This document shows positions 29,569 to 37,419 of a stretch of DNA of 43,940 nucleotides, piece after piece. Numbering within the stretch: the first letter of the stretch is position 1; every line of letters begins with the position of its first letter. This DNA comes from a virus. Position numbers and translations under genes: made by a program. The DNA lies in IMG/VR virus record IMGVR_UViG_3300032118_000017, positions 1 through 43,940 of that record; one strand, given 5' to 3'. The notes beneath the pieces are model-generated. The model was not told the DNA's origin, searched no databases, and was given only the letters and a program-made list of their open reading frames with translations.

Positions 29569-30059
29569 TAAACGATAGGTGTAGTGCTTCTGTTGCTTGT
29601 GTATTGTCTTCTAAAATCTTTAGGAAGGCATTTCCAACTAAATGTTTCTTCCATTGAGTCGGTAGTCGCAGCCTTTAATCCAACATTTGTGACAAGAGAA
29701 CTTAGGCAACTTATCTTCATCTGTGCCGCTGTTGTTGCTGTTGTATCTGTCCAAACACCGAATATGTTGTATCTCGTTCTAGGCCATTTATTTATTGCCG
29801 AACCTGTGGTGAGTGCATGTGAACCACCCAATAACATCGTGGAGAAGAGTGCGTCAGAACCTATGGCTGTGGCTGTAAATTCAAACATATTAGTGTTCTT
29901 GTGGTCATGCTCCTCATAGCCACCCATTGTTCTTAATAGTTCTGTATCTCTCTCCCCACCTGCTTGGGTAAAGTCTTTCACATAACCTTCAGCGTTCTGT
30001 TGTAAAGCATTACCAAGACCACTTATCACAAGGCTACCATCTTCCATTCGCCATACCAT
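29568..30059 (-). CDS. Tail tube protein, copy 2 (163 aa)
   Basis: It starts MVWRMEDGSLVISGLGNALQ and contains GYVKDFTQAGGERDTELLRT, FEFTATAIGS, MKISCLSSLVTNVGLKA and KWPRTRYNIFG. It matches the protein at 30069 in nearly every segment, by eye about half of all residues. Both are of a size expected for a tail tube subunit, and both have GGTGAT before the ATG. Two copies may form different parts of the tube or one may end it. Confidence 0.7.
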   Translation of the reverse strand: MVWRMEDGSLVISGLGNALQQNAEGYVKDFTQAGGERDTELLRTMGGYEEHDHKNTNMFEFTATAIGSDALFSTMLLGGSHALTTGSAINKWPRTRYNIFGVWTDTTATTAAQMKISCLSSLVTNVGLKAATTDSMEETFSWKCLPKDFRRQYTSNRSTTPIV

Positions 30060-30068
30060 AAAATCACC

Positions 30069-30569
30069 TTAAACTATTGGAGAGCCTGTTCTGTTCTGCG
30101 TGTATTGCTTTTTGTAATTCATAGGTAGGCATTTCCAAGTTATAGTCTCTTCTGCCGAATCAGTATTAGTCGCCTTGAATCCTGTGTTTGTAACATAAGC
30201 ACTCAAGCAACTAATTTTCATCATTGGACCAGCAGTTGATGTGGAATCTGCGAATATCAAGTGGAAATCATACATTGTCCTTGGCCACTTTTCCACAGCA
30301 GAACCCATGAACTGCCCTGTGGTTACTGAACCACCAAGCAACATCATCTCGAATGTCGCTGTGGAACCAATTGCAGTCGCATTAAATTCAAAGGCATTCG
30401 TGTTCTTTGGGTCCCAATATTGATAGTTGCCCATTGTCCTGAGTAATTCAGCATCCCTTTCACCACCTGCTCTTGTAACATCCTTTATATATCCCTCAAA
30501 GTTTCCAGCCAAGATAGTGCTTGGTATGCCAGAAATTATGAGAGAACCATCTTCCATTTTCCAAACCAT
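30069..30569 (-). CDS. Tail tube protein, copy 1 (166 aa)
   Basis: MVWKMEDGSLIISGIPSTIL and later GYIKDVTRAGGERDAELLRT, FEFNATAIGSTATFEMMLLG, VEKWPRTMYDFHLIF and MKISCLSAYVTNTGFKA. It is the paralogue of the gene that follows. The shared end (CLPMNYKKQYTQNRTGSPIV against CLPKDFRRQYTSNRSTTPIV) shows that the whole gene was duplicated. The assignment as tube rests on position between tail completion and chaperone genes. Confidence 0.7.
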   Translation of the reverse strand: MVWKMEDGSLIISGIPSTILAGNFEGYIKDVTRAGGERDAELLRTMGNYQYWDPKNTNAFEFNATAIGSTATFEMMLLGGSVTTGQFMGSAVEKWPRTMYDFHLIFADSTSTAGPMMKISCLSAYVTNTGFKATNTDSAEETITWKCLPMNYKKQYTQNRTGSPIV

Positions 30570-30573
30570 ATAA

Positions 30574-31077
30574 TCACCTTAAGATTTTATTTGCGGTCTC
30601 TTCGACCATTTTCTCCATTTTTTGAATAGTATCAAATGCAGCATCTTCCATGAAATGTTTCGCAGGAACGGTTATCGAAGCACCAGGATTCCTTACAGAA
30701 ATCCCTTCTCCAGAGTGACCACCGCCAGCAGTCCCTCCGCCTCGCATCACTGTTCCAGCAGGAACAAAACTCCGTCCAGGCCATGTCTTGCCATATTCCT
30801 GAACCATAGCATAGACGATGTGTCCGCCACCTACCCTAACTCTCCATTCCTCTGGCTTCTGTTGGTATGCCAAAATGGAAGCAGCCAACCGTCCTGTCTG
30901 AGGAGCAGTCCTCTTTGATGAGTATCTACTCTTCAGGAATCGTTTTGCTTGGTTCTGGGTATTCTTAGCAAACTTCTCATTAAGTTTATTGGATTCTATC
31001 GGCATCCTAATCGTAACCTGTTTTGTAAAGTTTATCATAGCATCCAATCCTTCAACCTTTACGTTAATTGTCGGCAT
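30574..31077 (-). CDS. HK97 gp10-like neck/tail-completion protein
   Basis: A 167-residue protein. ITFKxQ-type N terminus (VKVEGLDAMINFTKQVTIRM), then AKNTQNQAKRFLKSRYSSKR, TGRLAASILAYQQ and VYAMVQEYGKTWPGRSFVPA: in HK97 gp10-like proteins the order is a helix, T-G-x-L-x-x-S-I and then YAxxxEYGT. The C-terminal part ends AKHFMEDAAFDTIQKMEKMV, again as in that family. It would connect head and tail or stabilise the tail terminator. Confidence 0.75.
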   Translation of the reverse strand: MPTINVKVEGLDAMINFTKQVTIRMPIESNKLNEKFAKNTQNQAKRFLKSRYSSKRTAPQTGRLAASILAYQQKPEEWRVRVGGGHIVYAMVQEYGKTWPGRSFVPAGTVMRGGGTAGGGHSGEGISVRNPGASITVPAKHFMEDAAFDTIQKMEKMVEETANKILR

Positions 31078-31535
31078 TATAATTCCGCCTTAACCCTTAT
31101 AGGTATAATAGAAGTATGAATCTTGTTAAGTCGGTCAATGACATTCACATCAGTTCCTCCTGCTCCAACGAAAAGGTCTCGCAAGCCACTCGCAAGGAGG
31201 TCTCCTCTTTTCGTGATTAGGGCGTTCTGGACGGCTGAATTGACGGTATCCCTCTGATTGGCACTCTTTGTATAGGTTGTAACCGTGCTAATTAGGTCGA
31301 AGTGCCTGGTTCCGATACCCATAGTCATATTATTAGAATCTGATTGAAAGCTATCTATAGTAATGATTGGGAATCCTGGGAATTGACTTTCCTTTCCCAC
31401 CTGGATGTCAGGATAATCGGCAAATATCCACCGAGAGCCGCCTCTTGAAGAGGGGTCTAACACATTACCAGAAATAACATTATACACTACTTGCCAACAT
31501 CTATTAAAGATGTCGCTTCCGACAAACCCTGTCAT
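31077..31535 (-). CDS. Tail terminator/completion-like protein (152 aa)
   Basis: An alpha-beta protein (NRCWQVVYNVISGNVLDPSS, FPGFPIITIDSFQSD, HFDLISTVTTYTKSANQRDT, NKIHTSIIPIRVKAEL) of the shape of tail terminators, with the hallmark of a helix, then strands of a small sheet. It overlaps the gp10-like gene by one base. Its start stands at the end of a structured non-coding leader. Confidence 0.6.
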   Translation of the reverse strand: MTGFVGSDIFNRCWQVVYNVISGNVLDPSSRGGSRWIFADYPDIQVGKESQFPGFPIITIDSFQSDSNNMTMGIGTRHFDLISTVTTYTKSANQRDTVNSAVQNALITKRGDLLASGLRDLFVGAGGTDVNVIDRLNKIHTSIIPIRVKAEL

Positions 31536-31776
31536 CTTTCACCCCTCTCTTGAGGTTAAATTGTCAGACCTCTCTCGGTCAATTATGACCTTGGGTCGCT
31601 GCCTAACAACCCAAGGGAGTATATACAACACACGAAAGTGTGAGGCGTTATCTGTCCTGTTGCAACAGCATAAAGCAGGAAGTGGAGGGTCGTTCAAGAC
31701 CCTCTCAGAACTTCCTTTACCCGTTCTTAGGATTTTCCCGCTAAGATTGACTTCTTTAATCTTTTATTTAAGCTAC
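31536..31776 (-). ncRNA. Structured non-coding leader or RNA with at least six hairpins
   Basis: The segment holds no plausible gene. Stems (plus coordinates): TCTTAG/CTAAGA 31725-31746; a nested hairpin AGGAAGT + GAGGGTC with their complements 31677-31716; palindrome CTGTTGCAACAG 31657-31668; CACAC-GAAA-GTGTG 31629-31642; CCTTGGGT/ACCCAAGG with 12-base loop 31589-31616; GGTCA/TGACC 31577-31590 as an alternative to GACC/GGTC 31567-31580. The late-like element at 31759-31777 would start a transcript close to 31743, at the first hairpin. It may be a leader that controls the tail genes, or an independent RNA. Confidence 0.55.
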
Positions 31777-31777
31777 T
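31759..31777 (-). promoter_or_regulatory. Late-promoter-like element, copy 1
   Basis: ATCTTTTATTTAAGCTACT on the plus strand, identical to 41097-41115 and 42538-42556. On the minus strand it is AGTAGCTTAAATAAAAGAT with a TTAAATA core. It directly follows the head-closure stop and is at the beginning of the structured segment. Confidence 0.6.
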
Positions 31778-32112
31778 TACGACTCAATAAGGGCCAATAA
31801 ATCAGCTTCTATGTGATGGATGGTTCCAGAGATAAGAATCTGAATCACATTCCTCATCCCATACCACTGGAAGTTATATAGAATCTTGTTCCCATCCTTA
31901 ATCTTGCTGCTGTCTGTAGCTTTAAAGAAACCTATCGCATCCTTCTCTTCCAAACTACCGCTTTTCAGGTCTTGGTCGAAGTTCCTACTAGGAACTATCC
32001 AAGCCGTTATGGTTGAGTCCGAGTTGGATTCGGTTGCATCCCCGTTATCGTTATATGTTCTTGTTATCTCTCTCACGGTTACGCTAGTCCCTACATCCGC
32101 TATTATCGTCAT
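31777..32112 (-). CDS. Head-closure-like protein (111 aa)
   Basis: A small beta-barrel-like protein (SVTVREITRTYNDNGDATES, STITAWIVPSRNFDQ, GFFKATDSSKIKDGNKILYN, WYGMRNVIQILISGTIHHIE), a layout typical of head-closure/stopper proteins: paired strands, then 'IxDGD..' and a final strand. It is preceded by GGTGA. The gene is separated from the adaptor and capsid genes by the fibre block, which is not usual. Confidence 0.65.
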   Translation of the reverse strand: MTIIADVGTSVTVREITRTYNDNGDATESNSDSTITAWIVPSRNFDQDLKSGSLEEKDAIGFFKATDSSKIKDGNKILYNFQWYGMRNVIQILISGTIHHIEADLLALIES

Positions 32113-32120
32113 ATTTCACC

Positions 32121-33272
32121 TTATGCTATTACAGCCTTGATGACTGCAAATCTTAATACTATCGCTTCTGATAAGCTTCCTGCCGTGTTATTCCTAACAC
32201 TTATTTTAAACGAACCTGCTGCTGGGGTGTTAGGCATTATTGTATAACCGCCTGTTGTTCCTACAGAATCATGTTGAACATGAATCACGTCAGTAGCCGC
32301 AACTGTGCTATTCGTAACTGTGAAAGTCACTATAGTCGCAGCAGCCAAAGCCGCACCATTCATTATAACCGTCCCACAAGTCTTATTCAAAGTCACTCCA
32401 GTTGACTTGCTTGTTGCCTGTGTTATAGTTCCACCTGCGCCTGTGGTATAACCTATTCCAGCAGTCCCAGATGAAGTCAATGCCCCTGTCGCTGCTAAAC
32501 TCGTTCCTGTAGCCGCACCTATCACTGGTGTTGTTAAGGTAATCCCAGCAAGCGTCTCAGCAGCACTCGCCCTATTTAAAGCATGGGCAGTTGTCCCGAT
32601 ATACATTGTGCTGCTGTTAGCGGAGTTATCACCTGTGTTTACACCAGTTGCAAACTTATGTGTGGTGGAAGTATCATCTAAATCATCAGGAGTTAAGACT
32701 ATGTTTGTCGAAAGAGCCTTTGTATTTACTGTTGTTGTAGTGGGAACATAATTGACTGAATGTTTCGTGTTATCATGTGTCTGTGATGGCGCATTTCCAG
32801 AACTGTCAAAGTTATGAACTGAAACAGTGCTTCCAGCATGGGTTGTAATGGCTGTTTGTGTTATGAAAGTCGGGTGGTTGTAAGTCGATTCATGTGTATT
32901 TACTGGATTCGTTGGAGTCCCATGAGTATGGTCTCCCCTTGAATAGGGGGTTCCGCTTCCAGCATTTGAATTTATGCCAAATGTCGTTTCCCCAAACACT
33001 GTATCAGAGGGTGTCCCTCCTCCTTGTGGTGATGTGGGTGTCCCATGTGTATGGTCGCCTCTGCTATAGTTGCTTAAGACTCCAGCAGTAGGGGTAATAT
33101 CCCATGTTGTTTCACTTACCACGCTATTTGAGGGTATGTTACTCGAACTCCCCGTGCTTATGCTTTCCACGAAATCAGTCAATTGGTCTATTATTCCAGA
33201 TGCCTTATCCCTATAGATTTGTCTGGCATTCAATGAATTTAAGTTGGTTTTTATCTCTTCTATAGTAGTCAT
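32121..33272 (-). CDS. Tail fibre protein with DHTHG motifs (383 aa)
   Basis: The N-terminal half contains three related stretches, SNYSRGDHTHGTPTSP, GTPYSRGDHTHGTPTNP and a preceding VVSETTWDITPTAG against VFGETTFGINSNAG, as in many phage fibres, where DHTHG-like motifs may bind metal. The C-terminal half (SSGTAGIGYTTGAGGTITQA, TGVTLNKTCGTVIMNGAALA, NNTAGSLSEAIVLRFAVIKA) is a widespread tip domain of fibre proteins. It is likely to attach to the host surface. It overlaps the next fibre gene by four bases. Confidence 0.8.
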   Translation of the reverse strand: MTTIEEIKTNLNSLNARQIYRDKASGIIDQLTDFVESISTGSSSNIPSNSVVSETTWDITPTAGVLSNYSRGDHTHGTPTSPQGGGTPSDTVFGETTFGINSNAGSGTPYSRGDHTHGTPTNPVNTHESTYNHPTFITQTAITTHAGSTVSVHNFDSSGNAPSQTHDNTKHSVNYVPTTTTVNTKALSTNIVLTPDDLDDTSTTHKFATGVNTGDNSANSSTMYIGTTAHALNRASAAETLAGITLTTPVIGAATGTSLAATGALTSSGTAGIGYTTGAGGTITQATSKSTGVTLNKTCGTVIMNGAALAAATIVTFTVTNSTVAATDVIHVQHDSVGTTGGYTIMPNTPAAGSFKISVRNNTAGSLSEAIVLRFAVIKAVIA

Positions 33273-35518
33273 AATTCACTTCCAAATCTTCCGCTAATAT
33301 CATCCCCTATTATCCTGTCAACATCAAAATGGTCGCTTACATCATCGGTAACTATACTAGCAAATTCATTCACCAGCAGATTGCCGAGATTTATTATCCT
33401 CCTCCATGCATCAGCTAATTGTATCCTTTCCGAGAGTGTAAGTGTTAACGAAACAGGTCCCACCATAGATGTCGTCAATGAGTCTATCAAAGATAATGCC
33501 TCAGAGAAAACCCTTATAGTTGTGCATACCCTCCTAAAATCATCGCTAATCAGAAGCGACTCGGACTTTCCAATAGCAGCAAGTTTCCTTATGTTCTCTG
33601 AGAGTGCCAATGTATCAGCCTTGGTTATGGATATGCTTTTTGGAGCATAATCAGAAACTTGGAGGTTTTCAGCCTTTGTTGATACCATCGCTTTTATGAA
33701 TGACTCCGCAATAGATATGTTCTCTGAGAGTGCCTTTATAGTGAAGGAGACAAGTTGCCCAGCAACGCTATCAACGAAAGTCAATGCGTCTGATTTCCTT
33801 ATTGAAACAAGTTTCCCTGTGCTTTCTATTACTGTCAAAGTTTCTGACTGGATTGAGGTTATGAGTTTCCTCAAGGAATCGGCTACGGTTAATGTTTCTG
33901 AAAGGACCTTGAAAACGATATTTTGTGCCAAGACATAATCAGCGATTGCCAACGAGTCCGACACACGCTTAGTCACGGACTTTATGAGGTAGTCCCCTAT
34001 TGCCATCCCCTCAATCAAGGTTCCCAATGCCCCAGCTATGGTTAGGTACAATACGTCAGAAAGTTGTTTGGATACCCCCTTTGCTAAGGAATCAGGAATG
34101 GTTAAGGTCTCTGCCTTAAGCATAGAATATGCTTTGTATGCATTCTCTGCGAATGTCATAGTCTCGGAGAGTGCCTTCGTTAATGCCCCGCCAGCCAAGG
34201 TCGCTGTTACGTAATCCCCGATTGTGATTGAATCCACTATCCTCTTGGCTAACGAGAAAATCTTGGATTCTGAAATCGAAAGCGTCTCGGACTTGAGGAT
34301 ACTTATGGCTTTCCTTATTGAATCTGCCAATACCAATGCTTCAGATTTTGACAATCCTGAAGATAAGAACTTATAATCTCCTAGTGTCAAAGCATCCGAT
34401 TTCAACATATTTGCCAATTTACTTGTCGCTTCGCCTGTAGTGATATTTTCTGTCTTTAATGCACTGAACGCACCATATTTGGAGTCGGCTAAAGACACGG
34501 TTTCTGCACAGGTTTGTGTATATGCCGTTCCGCTTGCCACATACTCGTCAAACCCTATATCCCAAGTGCCTGAACGGGTTTCACCAGCCTTTCCCGCACC
34601 CATTGTTCCGTTGTTTATATCGTCATTAAAAGCGAATACTCCGTCAGCACTTAAGTCTGCTCCTAAGTCTATCGCTCCGACATCAGTGCTATCCAAATGC
34701 CAATCGTCTCCTGCGGCACTTACAAAGGTGAAAGTATGACTTGCGTGGTTTCCTGTCCCACCCCAATCATCTGCGGTGGCATCGGCAGATGCACAGTAAG
34801 AAACCGCTTCGGTAACTATATTATCGGAATAGAAATCCTGTGTGGTATTTCCTTGTGCCAGACAGTTTACCAGGGTAACGGTTCCCGCTGTCACACCTTG
34901 GGTCATCTGAAAACCGTATGCATTACCAATGGAAGTGCAATTATAAAGATAATGATTTCTGGTGCTTGGAGCAGCAATATTAAACCCATATGTTTTACAT
35001 TCAAAAGCAAGACAATTCGCTACTACGATTGGATCAACAGGGCCAGAAACATATATTCCTCTTCCCTGTCCAGCACCCGCATTTGTAGCCTTAATTATAC
35101 ATCCGACTACCAAAGCTCCAGCCACATTTACACCAATAGTATTACGATAAGCAGCGGAATTTTGCGTACTGATAATAATCAAATCCTGAATCTGGCAATA
35201 ACTCTCAGCCATATTTATCGTAGAAGCATCCGTAGTATTAATAATCGTAAAACCGTTATTAGGAGTTCCATCATGTCCCTGTCCCGAAGCTGAACGAATA
35301 ATCCTGAAATATGTGGCATTCGTGGTCCCACCTGAAATACTCACATAATCGTTAAAAGAAGCAGCATCATCGTAACATTCAAGAACGTAAGAAGTGGTAG
35401 CAGTCACTAAATCTACATCAGTGGCATCTTCCCATGTAGCCAAAGAAGTGTAATTCCTTCCAGCAGAACCATAAGTGCTGATTGACTCGTTTGTTGCTGC
35501 CCGTCTTGATGTTGCCAT
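33269..35518 (-). CDS. Large fibre: beta-helix domain plus 18-residue repeats (749 aa)
   Basis: Residues 1-330 look like a right-handed parallel beta-helix: asparagine and cysteine ladders in VGCIIKATNAG, VANCLAFECKTYGF and LYNCTSIGNAYGF, and the closing RSGTWDIGFDEYVAS that ends many pectate-lyase-like surface proteins. From residue 339 to about 716 there are about twenty imperfect 18-residue repeats, for example SETLTVADSLRKLITSIQ and SEALVLADSIRKAISILK. The end (about 30 residues) is aspartate-rich. It is probably a long surface fibre or spike with a glycan-binding domain. Confidence 0.75.
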   Translation of the reverse strand: MATSRRAATNESISTYGSAGRNYTSLATWEDATDVDLVTATTSYVLECYDDAASFNDYVSISGGTTNATYFRIIRSASGQGHDGTPNNGFTIINTTDASTINMAESYCQIQDLIIISTQNSAAYRNTIGVNVAGALVVGCIIKATNAGAGQGRGIYVSGPVDPIVVANCLAFECKTYGFNIAAPSTRNHYLYNCTSIGNAYGFQMTQGVTAGTVTLVNCLAQGNTTQDFYSDNIVTEAVSYCASADATADDWGGTGNHASHTFTFVSAAGDDWHLDSTDVGAIDLGADLSADGVFAFNDDINNGTMGAGKAGETRSGTWDIGFDEYVASGTAYTQTCAETVSLADSKYGAFSALKTENITTGEATSKLANMLKSDALTLGDYKFLSSGLSKSEALVLADSIRKAISILKSETLSISESKIFSLAKRIVDSITIGDYVTATLAGGALTKALSETMTFAENAYKAYSMLKAETLTIPDSLAKGVSKQLSDVLYLTIAGALGTLIEGMAIGDYLIKSVTKRVSDSLAIADYVLAQNIVFKVLSETLTVADSLRKLITSIQSETLTVIESTGKLVSIRKSDALTFVDSVAGQLVSFTIKALSENISIAESFIKAMVSTKAENLQVSDYAPKSISITKADTLALSENIRKLAAIGKSESLLISDDFRRVCTTIRVFSEALSLIDSLTTSMVGPVSLTLTLSERIQLADAWRRIINLGNLLVNEFASIVTDDVSDHFDVDRIIGDDISGRFGSEL
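33370..34504 (-). repeat. About twenty 18-residue protein repeats
   Basis: The consensus is [SA]-[ED]-[TASN]-[LI]-x-[LIV]-x-[DE]-[SYN]-x-x-K-x-x-x-x-[LIT]-K. Most units are exactly 18 residues; a few are 16-24. The DNA is not strictly repeated, so the duplications are old. Related units are in the protein at 35984. Confidence 0.7.
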
Positions 35519-35519
35519 A

Positions 35520-35987
35520 TTATTTTCCTATTGAATTAATGCCAGTCAGGTCTGTATCAGTCAGCCTTTTGGCTGCAATCTTATCCAGAATCAGATTCGT
35601 GAAAGGTATGGTCAGTTTTTCTAAGGGTTGATAATCAACAGTCTGGTCAGTCACTTTCTTCCAGTCAATCACGGCCTTTGAATCCAAGTCAGCAAAGGGG
35701 ATGTTATGCCTTCTCTTCCCGATAATTTTTGGCTGTTCTACAGAATTCCCGTTTTTATCCACACTATCGGGCCACCATAAATCCCCCGTCTCAAGTTGTG
35801 GAACTTCTAATTTTCTTGCATCCTCTATCGCTGTAATACTGTTTCCCAAATCAACTTCAACTATCAAATACCTCTTCCTTTCTTCCGTTCCCCATTCCCA
35901 TCCAGCAGGGCGGACACAGATAATATCCCCCTCCTTGGAACGGATTCCGTCTTTGTCCATAACAGCTAAAGCTATTGATACTATCAT
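35520..35987 (-). CDS. Virion-associated hypothetical protein (155 aa)
   Basis: Starting MIVSIALAVMDKDGIRSKEG and DIICVRPAGWEWGTEERKRY with strand-rich segments, then a Trp/Pro-rich middle (GDLWWPDSVDKNGNS) and a more helical end. The first 55 residues resemble a small beta-barrel found in virion proteins of several tailed phages; the function is unknown. It overlaps the preceding fibre gene by four bases. Confidence 0.65.
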   Translation of the reverse strand: MIVSIALAVMDKDGIRSKEGDIICVRPAGWEWGTEERKRYLIVEVDLGNSITAIEDARKLEVPQLETGDLWWPDSVDKNGNSVEQPKIIGKRRHNIPFADLDSKAVIDWKKVTDQTVDYQPLEKLTIPFTNLILDKIAAKRLTDTDLTGINSIGK

Positions 35988-36883
35988 CTTGTCTCCACAA
36001 ATGTCTTGAATGGTGTCTTTCTTTGGCTATCAGTTACGCTTAAGGTCTCAGGTTGTGTCCTTATGTAGCTCGCTATCCTTGTGAAATAATCCCCGAATGT
36101 AACTGTTTCTGCTTTTGTTGCAATATCAGCTTTCCTTATTGAATCTGCGAGAGCAAGCGTTTCGGATTTGAATTGACCTGGATTCTTCCTTATATAGTCA
36201 AGAATCTGTGCCGTGTCTGCCTTTAGGATTGAATCAGCCTTCTTTGAGGAATCCCCCAATGTGAATGTTTCTGAAAGGACTTGAGACCAAGCGGTTGGAC
36301 CGCCACCTAATGTATATGTTATTTCCAACTGCACTCCACTTGAGGGGTTTTTGTCGTATGAAAAAATGTCCCAATACGGCAAAAAACCAGAAGTTTCTCC
36401 GCCTTCCTTTAACTTAATGCCGATATAATTATCTTTTGTGTAACCAGTTGTCGTCATCCACAATGAGAAAGGTGAATATATATTTCCCGAAATCCATATG
36501 TCATTACCTTGTGGGGGCTTATACATCACACTTCCAGTTAGAACAGGATAATTATATAGACTCGAAGCAGCCCCATAATCCGAAAGAGTGAATGCAGAGG
36601 CATTACTTATATTCATAATTTGTATAGAAGCCGACCCTGCGGGAATAACATCGTATGGGTTATATTCTTGCTTCACTTTTAACCAAACAGAAGCAAGAAT
36701 ATCCGTAGGATTGAGAGGTATAGAAAATCTTAAAAATCCTCTAGATGTTTGATAAGATATATCAGTACTACTTCCTACATAGATGTTTGTATGTGTGTTG
36801 TAAATGCTAAAAGCACTTGCTGTACTCCATAAGACATGAGCATCATCCGTTGAAGCTGTTATAGAACCAATCCAAACTGTCAT
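35984..36883 (-). CDS. Fibre-associated protein with jelly-roll and 18-residue repeats (299 aa)
   Basis: Residues 1-195 form a beta-sandwich (RGFLRFSIPLNPTDILASVW, NDIWISGNIYSPFSLWMTTT, GVQLEITYTLGGG), the layout of DNRLRE/carbohydrate-binding-like domains. Residues 200-299 hold five repeats of the same family as the large fibre (ADTAQILDYIRKNPGQFK, SETLALADSIRKADIATK, AETVTFGDYFTRIASYIR). It is thus a relative of the large fibre with another head domain. Confidence 0.7.
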   Translation of the reverse strand: MTVWIGSITASTDDAHVLWSTASAFSIYNTHTNIYVGSSTDISYQTSRGFLRFSIPLNPTDILASVWLKVKQEYNPYDVIPAGSASIQIMNISNASAFTLSDYGAASSLYNYPVLTGSVMYKPPQGNDIWISGNIYSPFSLWMTTTGYTKDNYIGIKLKEGGETSGFLPYWDIFSYDKNPSSGVQLEITYTLGGGPTAWSQVLSETFTLGDSSKKADSILKADTAQILDYIRKNPGQFKSETLALADSIRKADIATKAETVTFGDYFTRIASYIRTQPETLSVTDSQRKTPFKTFVETR

Positions 36884-36891
36884 AGCGATTC

Positions 36892-36960
36892 CTATGAATA
36901 ATAAATGGGGATTTTAGAGATTCCCCAAACTCGTAGCCCATTGGATGAGCCACCGCCTAC
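36892..36960 (-). other. In-frame open extension behind the stop codon of the virion protein gene
   Basis: After the TAA at 36961-36963 the same frame stays open for 22 codons, VGGGSSNGLRVWGISKIPIY then YS, ending in TAG at 36892-36894. The glycine-serine linker and the regular strand after it look like protein sequence rather than noise. The following gene starts at 36883. Possible readthrough, or a remnant of a longer C terminus. Confidence 0.4.
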
Positions 36961-37410
36961 TTATGAAAGGCTGAATGCCCAAGTTATCTGAAGCGAGTCA
37001 GAAGCACCCTTGTTAATAACACCGAATGTCTGTCTGCAAAACAGCATCCCAGTAGCCCCTGAATTAAGCACTCCTGCTTCCTGAACCGAACCAGTCCCTG
37101 CACCAGCAGCGAATGTGACTGTGCTTGAGTTGTTATGCTGACCGTCTGTGTGTGCGTAAGTCGCTGTCATCCTTGACAGTTCCCCGCCAAGCGTTGTGTC
37201 TGCCACGTTAGCAGCAGTAGCACTTGAACCGATTGCTATGAATGTAGCTGCTGGAGAACCTGCAAGCGTGTCGAACAGTCTTTGGCTTGCCAAGTCGAAT
37301 CCCTTGTTTGTGACAAGGTTCTGACCATTCCTATAGTCCTTCAGGTTGCCATTTTCATCATAGAGGTGGGCATTGAAATATCCCTTTATACCAATTCTTT
37401 CTTCATTCAT
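36961..37410 (-). CDS. Virion/tail protein with IAIGSSATA motif (149 aa)
   Basis: YFNAHLYDENGNLKDYRNGQ and NLVTNKGFDLASQRLF, then FIAIGSSATAANVADTTLGG and EAGVLNSGATGMLFCRQTF: the motif order is seen in many phage tail or head fibre proteins. It resembles the tip protein at 25274. GGTGAT lies before the ATG. The end is followed by an in-frame open stretch. Confidence 0.65.
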   Translation of the reverse strand: MNEERIGIKGYFNAHLYDENGNLKDYRNGQNLVTNKGFDLASQRLFDTLAGSPAATFIAIGSSATAANVADTTLGGELSRMTATYAHTDGQHNNSSTVTFAAGAGTGSVQEAGVLNSGATGMLFCRQTFGVINKGASDSLQITWAFSLS

Positions 37411-37419
37411 TTTATCACC

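Noticed and set aside
29568-30569. The two paralogues as sheath and tube of a contractile tail.
   Set aside because: Both have the size of tube subunits and are close copies of one another; no gene of sheath length lies nearby.
31677-31716. The nested hairpin with a GTTCAA loop resembles a tRNA T-arm.
   Set aside because: The loop is six bases and the stem is too long; no cloverleaf could be drawn.
34697-35293. Plus-strand open frame of 198 codons opposite the beta-helix fibre.
   Set aside because: Its Ser/Ile/Cys/Tyr-rich product mirrors the Asn/Gly/Ala-rich beta-helix codons; the minus frame has the real domain motifs.
32121-36883. Possible diversity-generating retroelement acting on the fibre genes.
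   Set aside because: No reverse transcriptase gene and no template/variable repeat pair were seen in the window.
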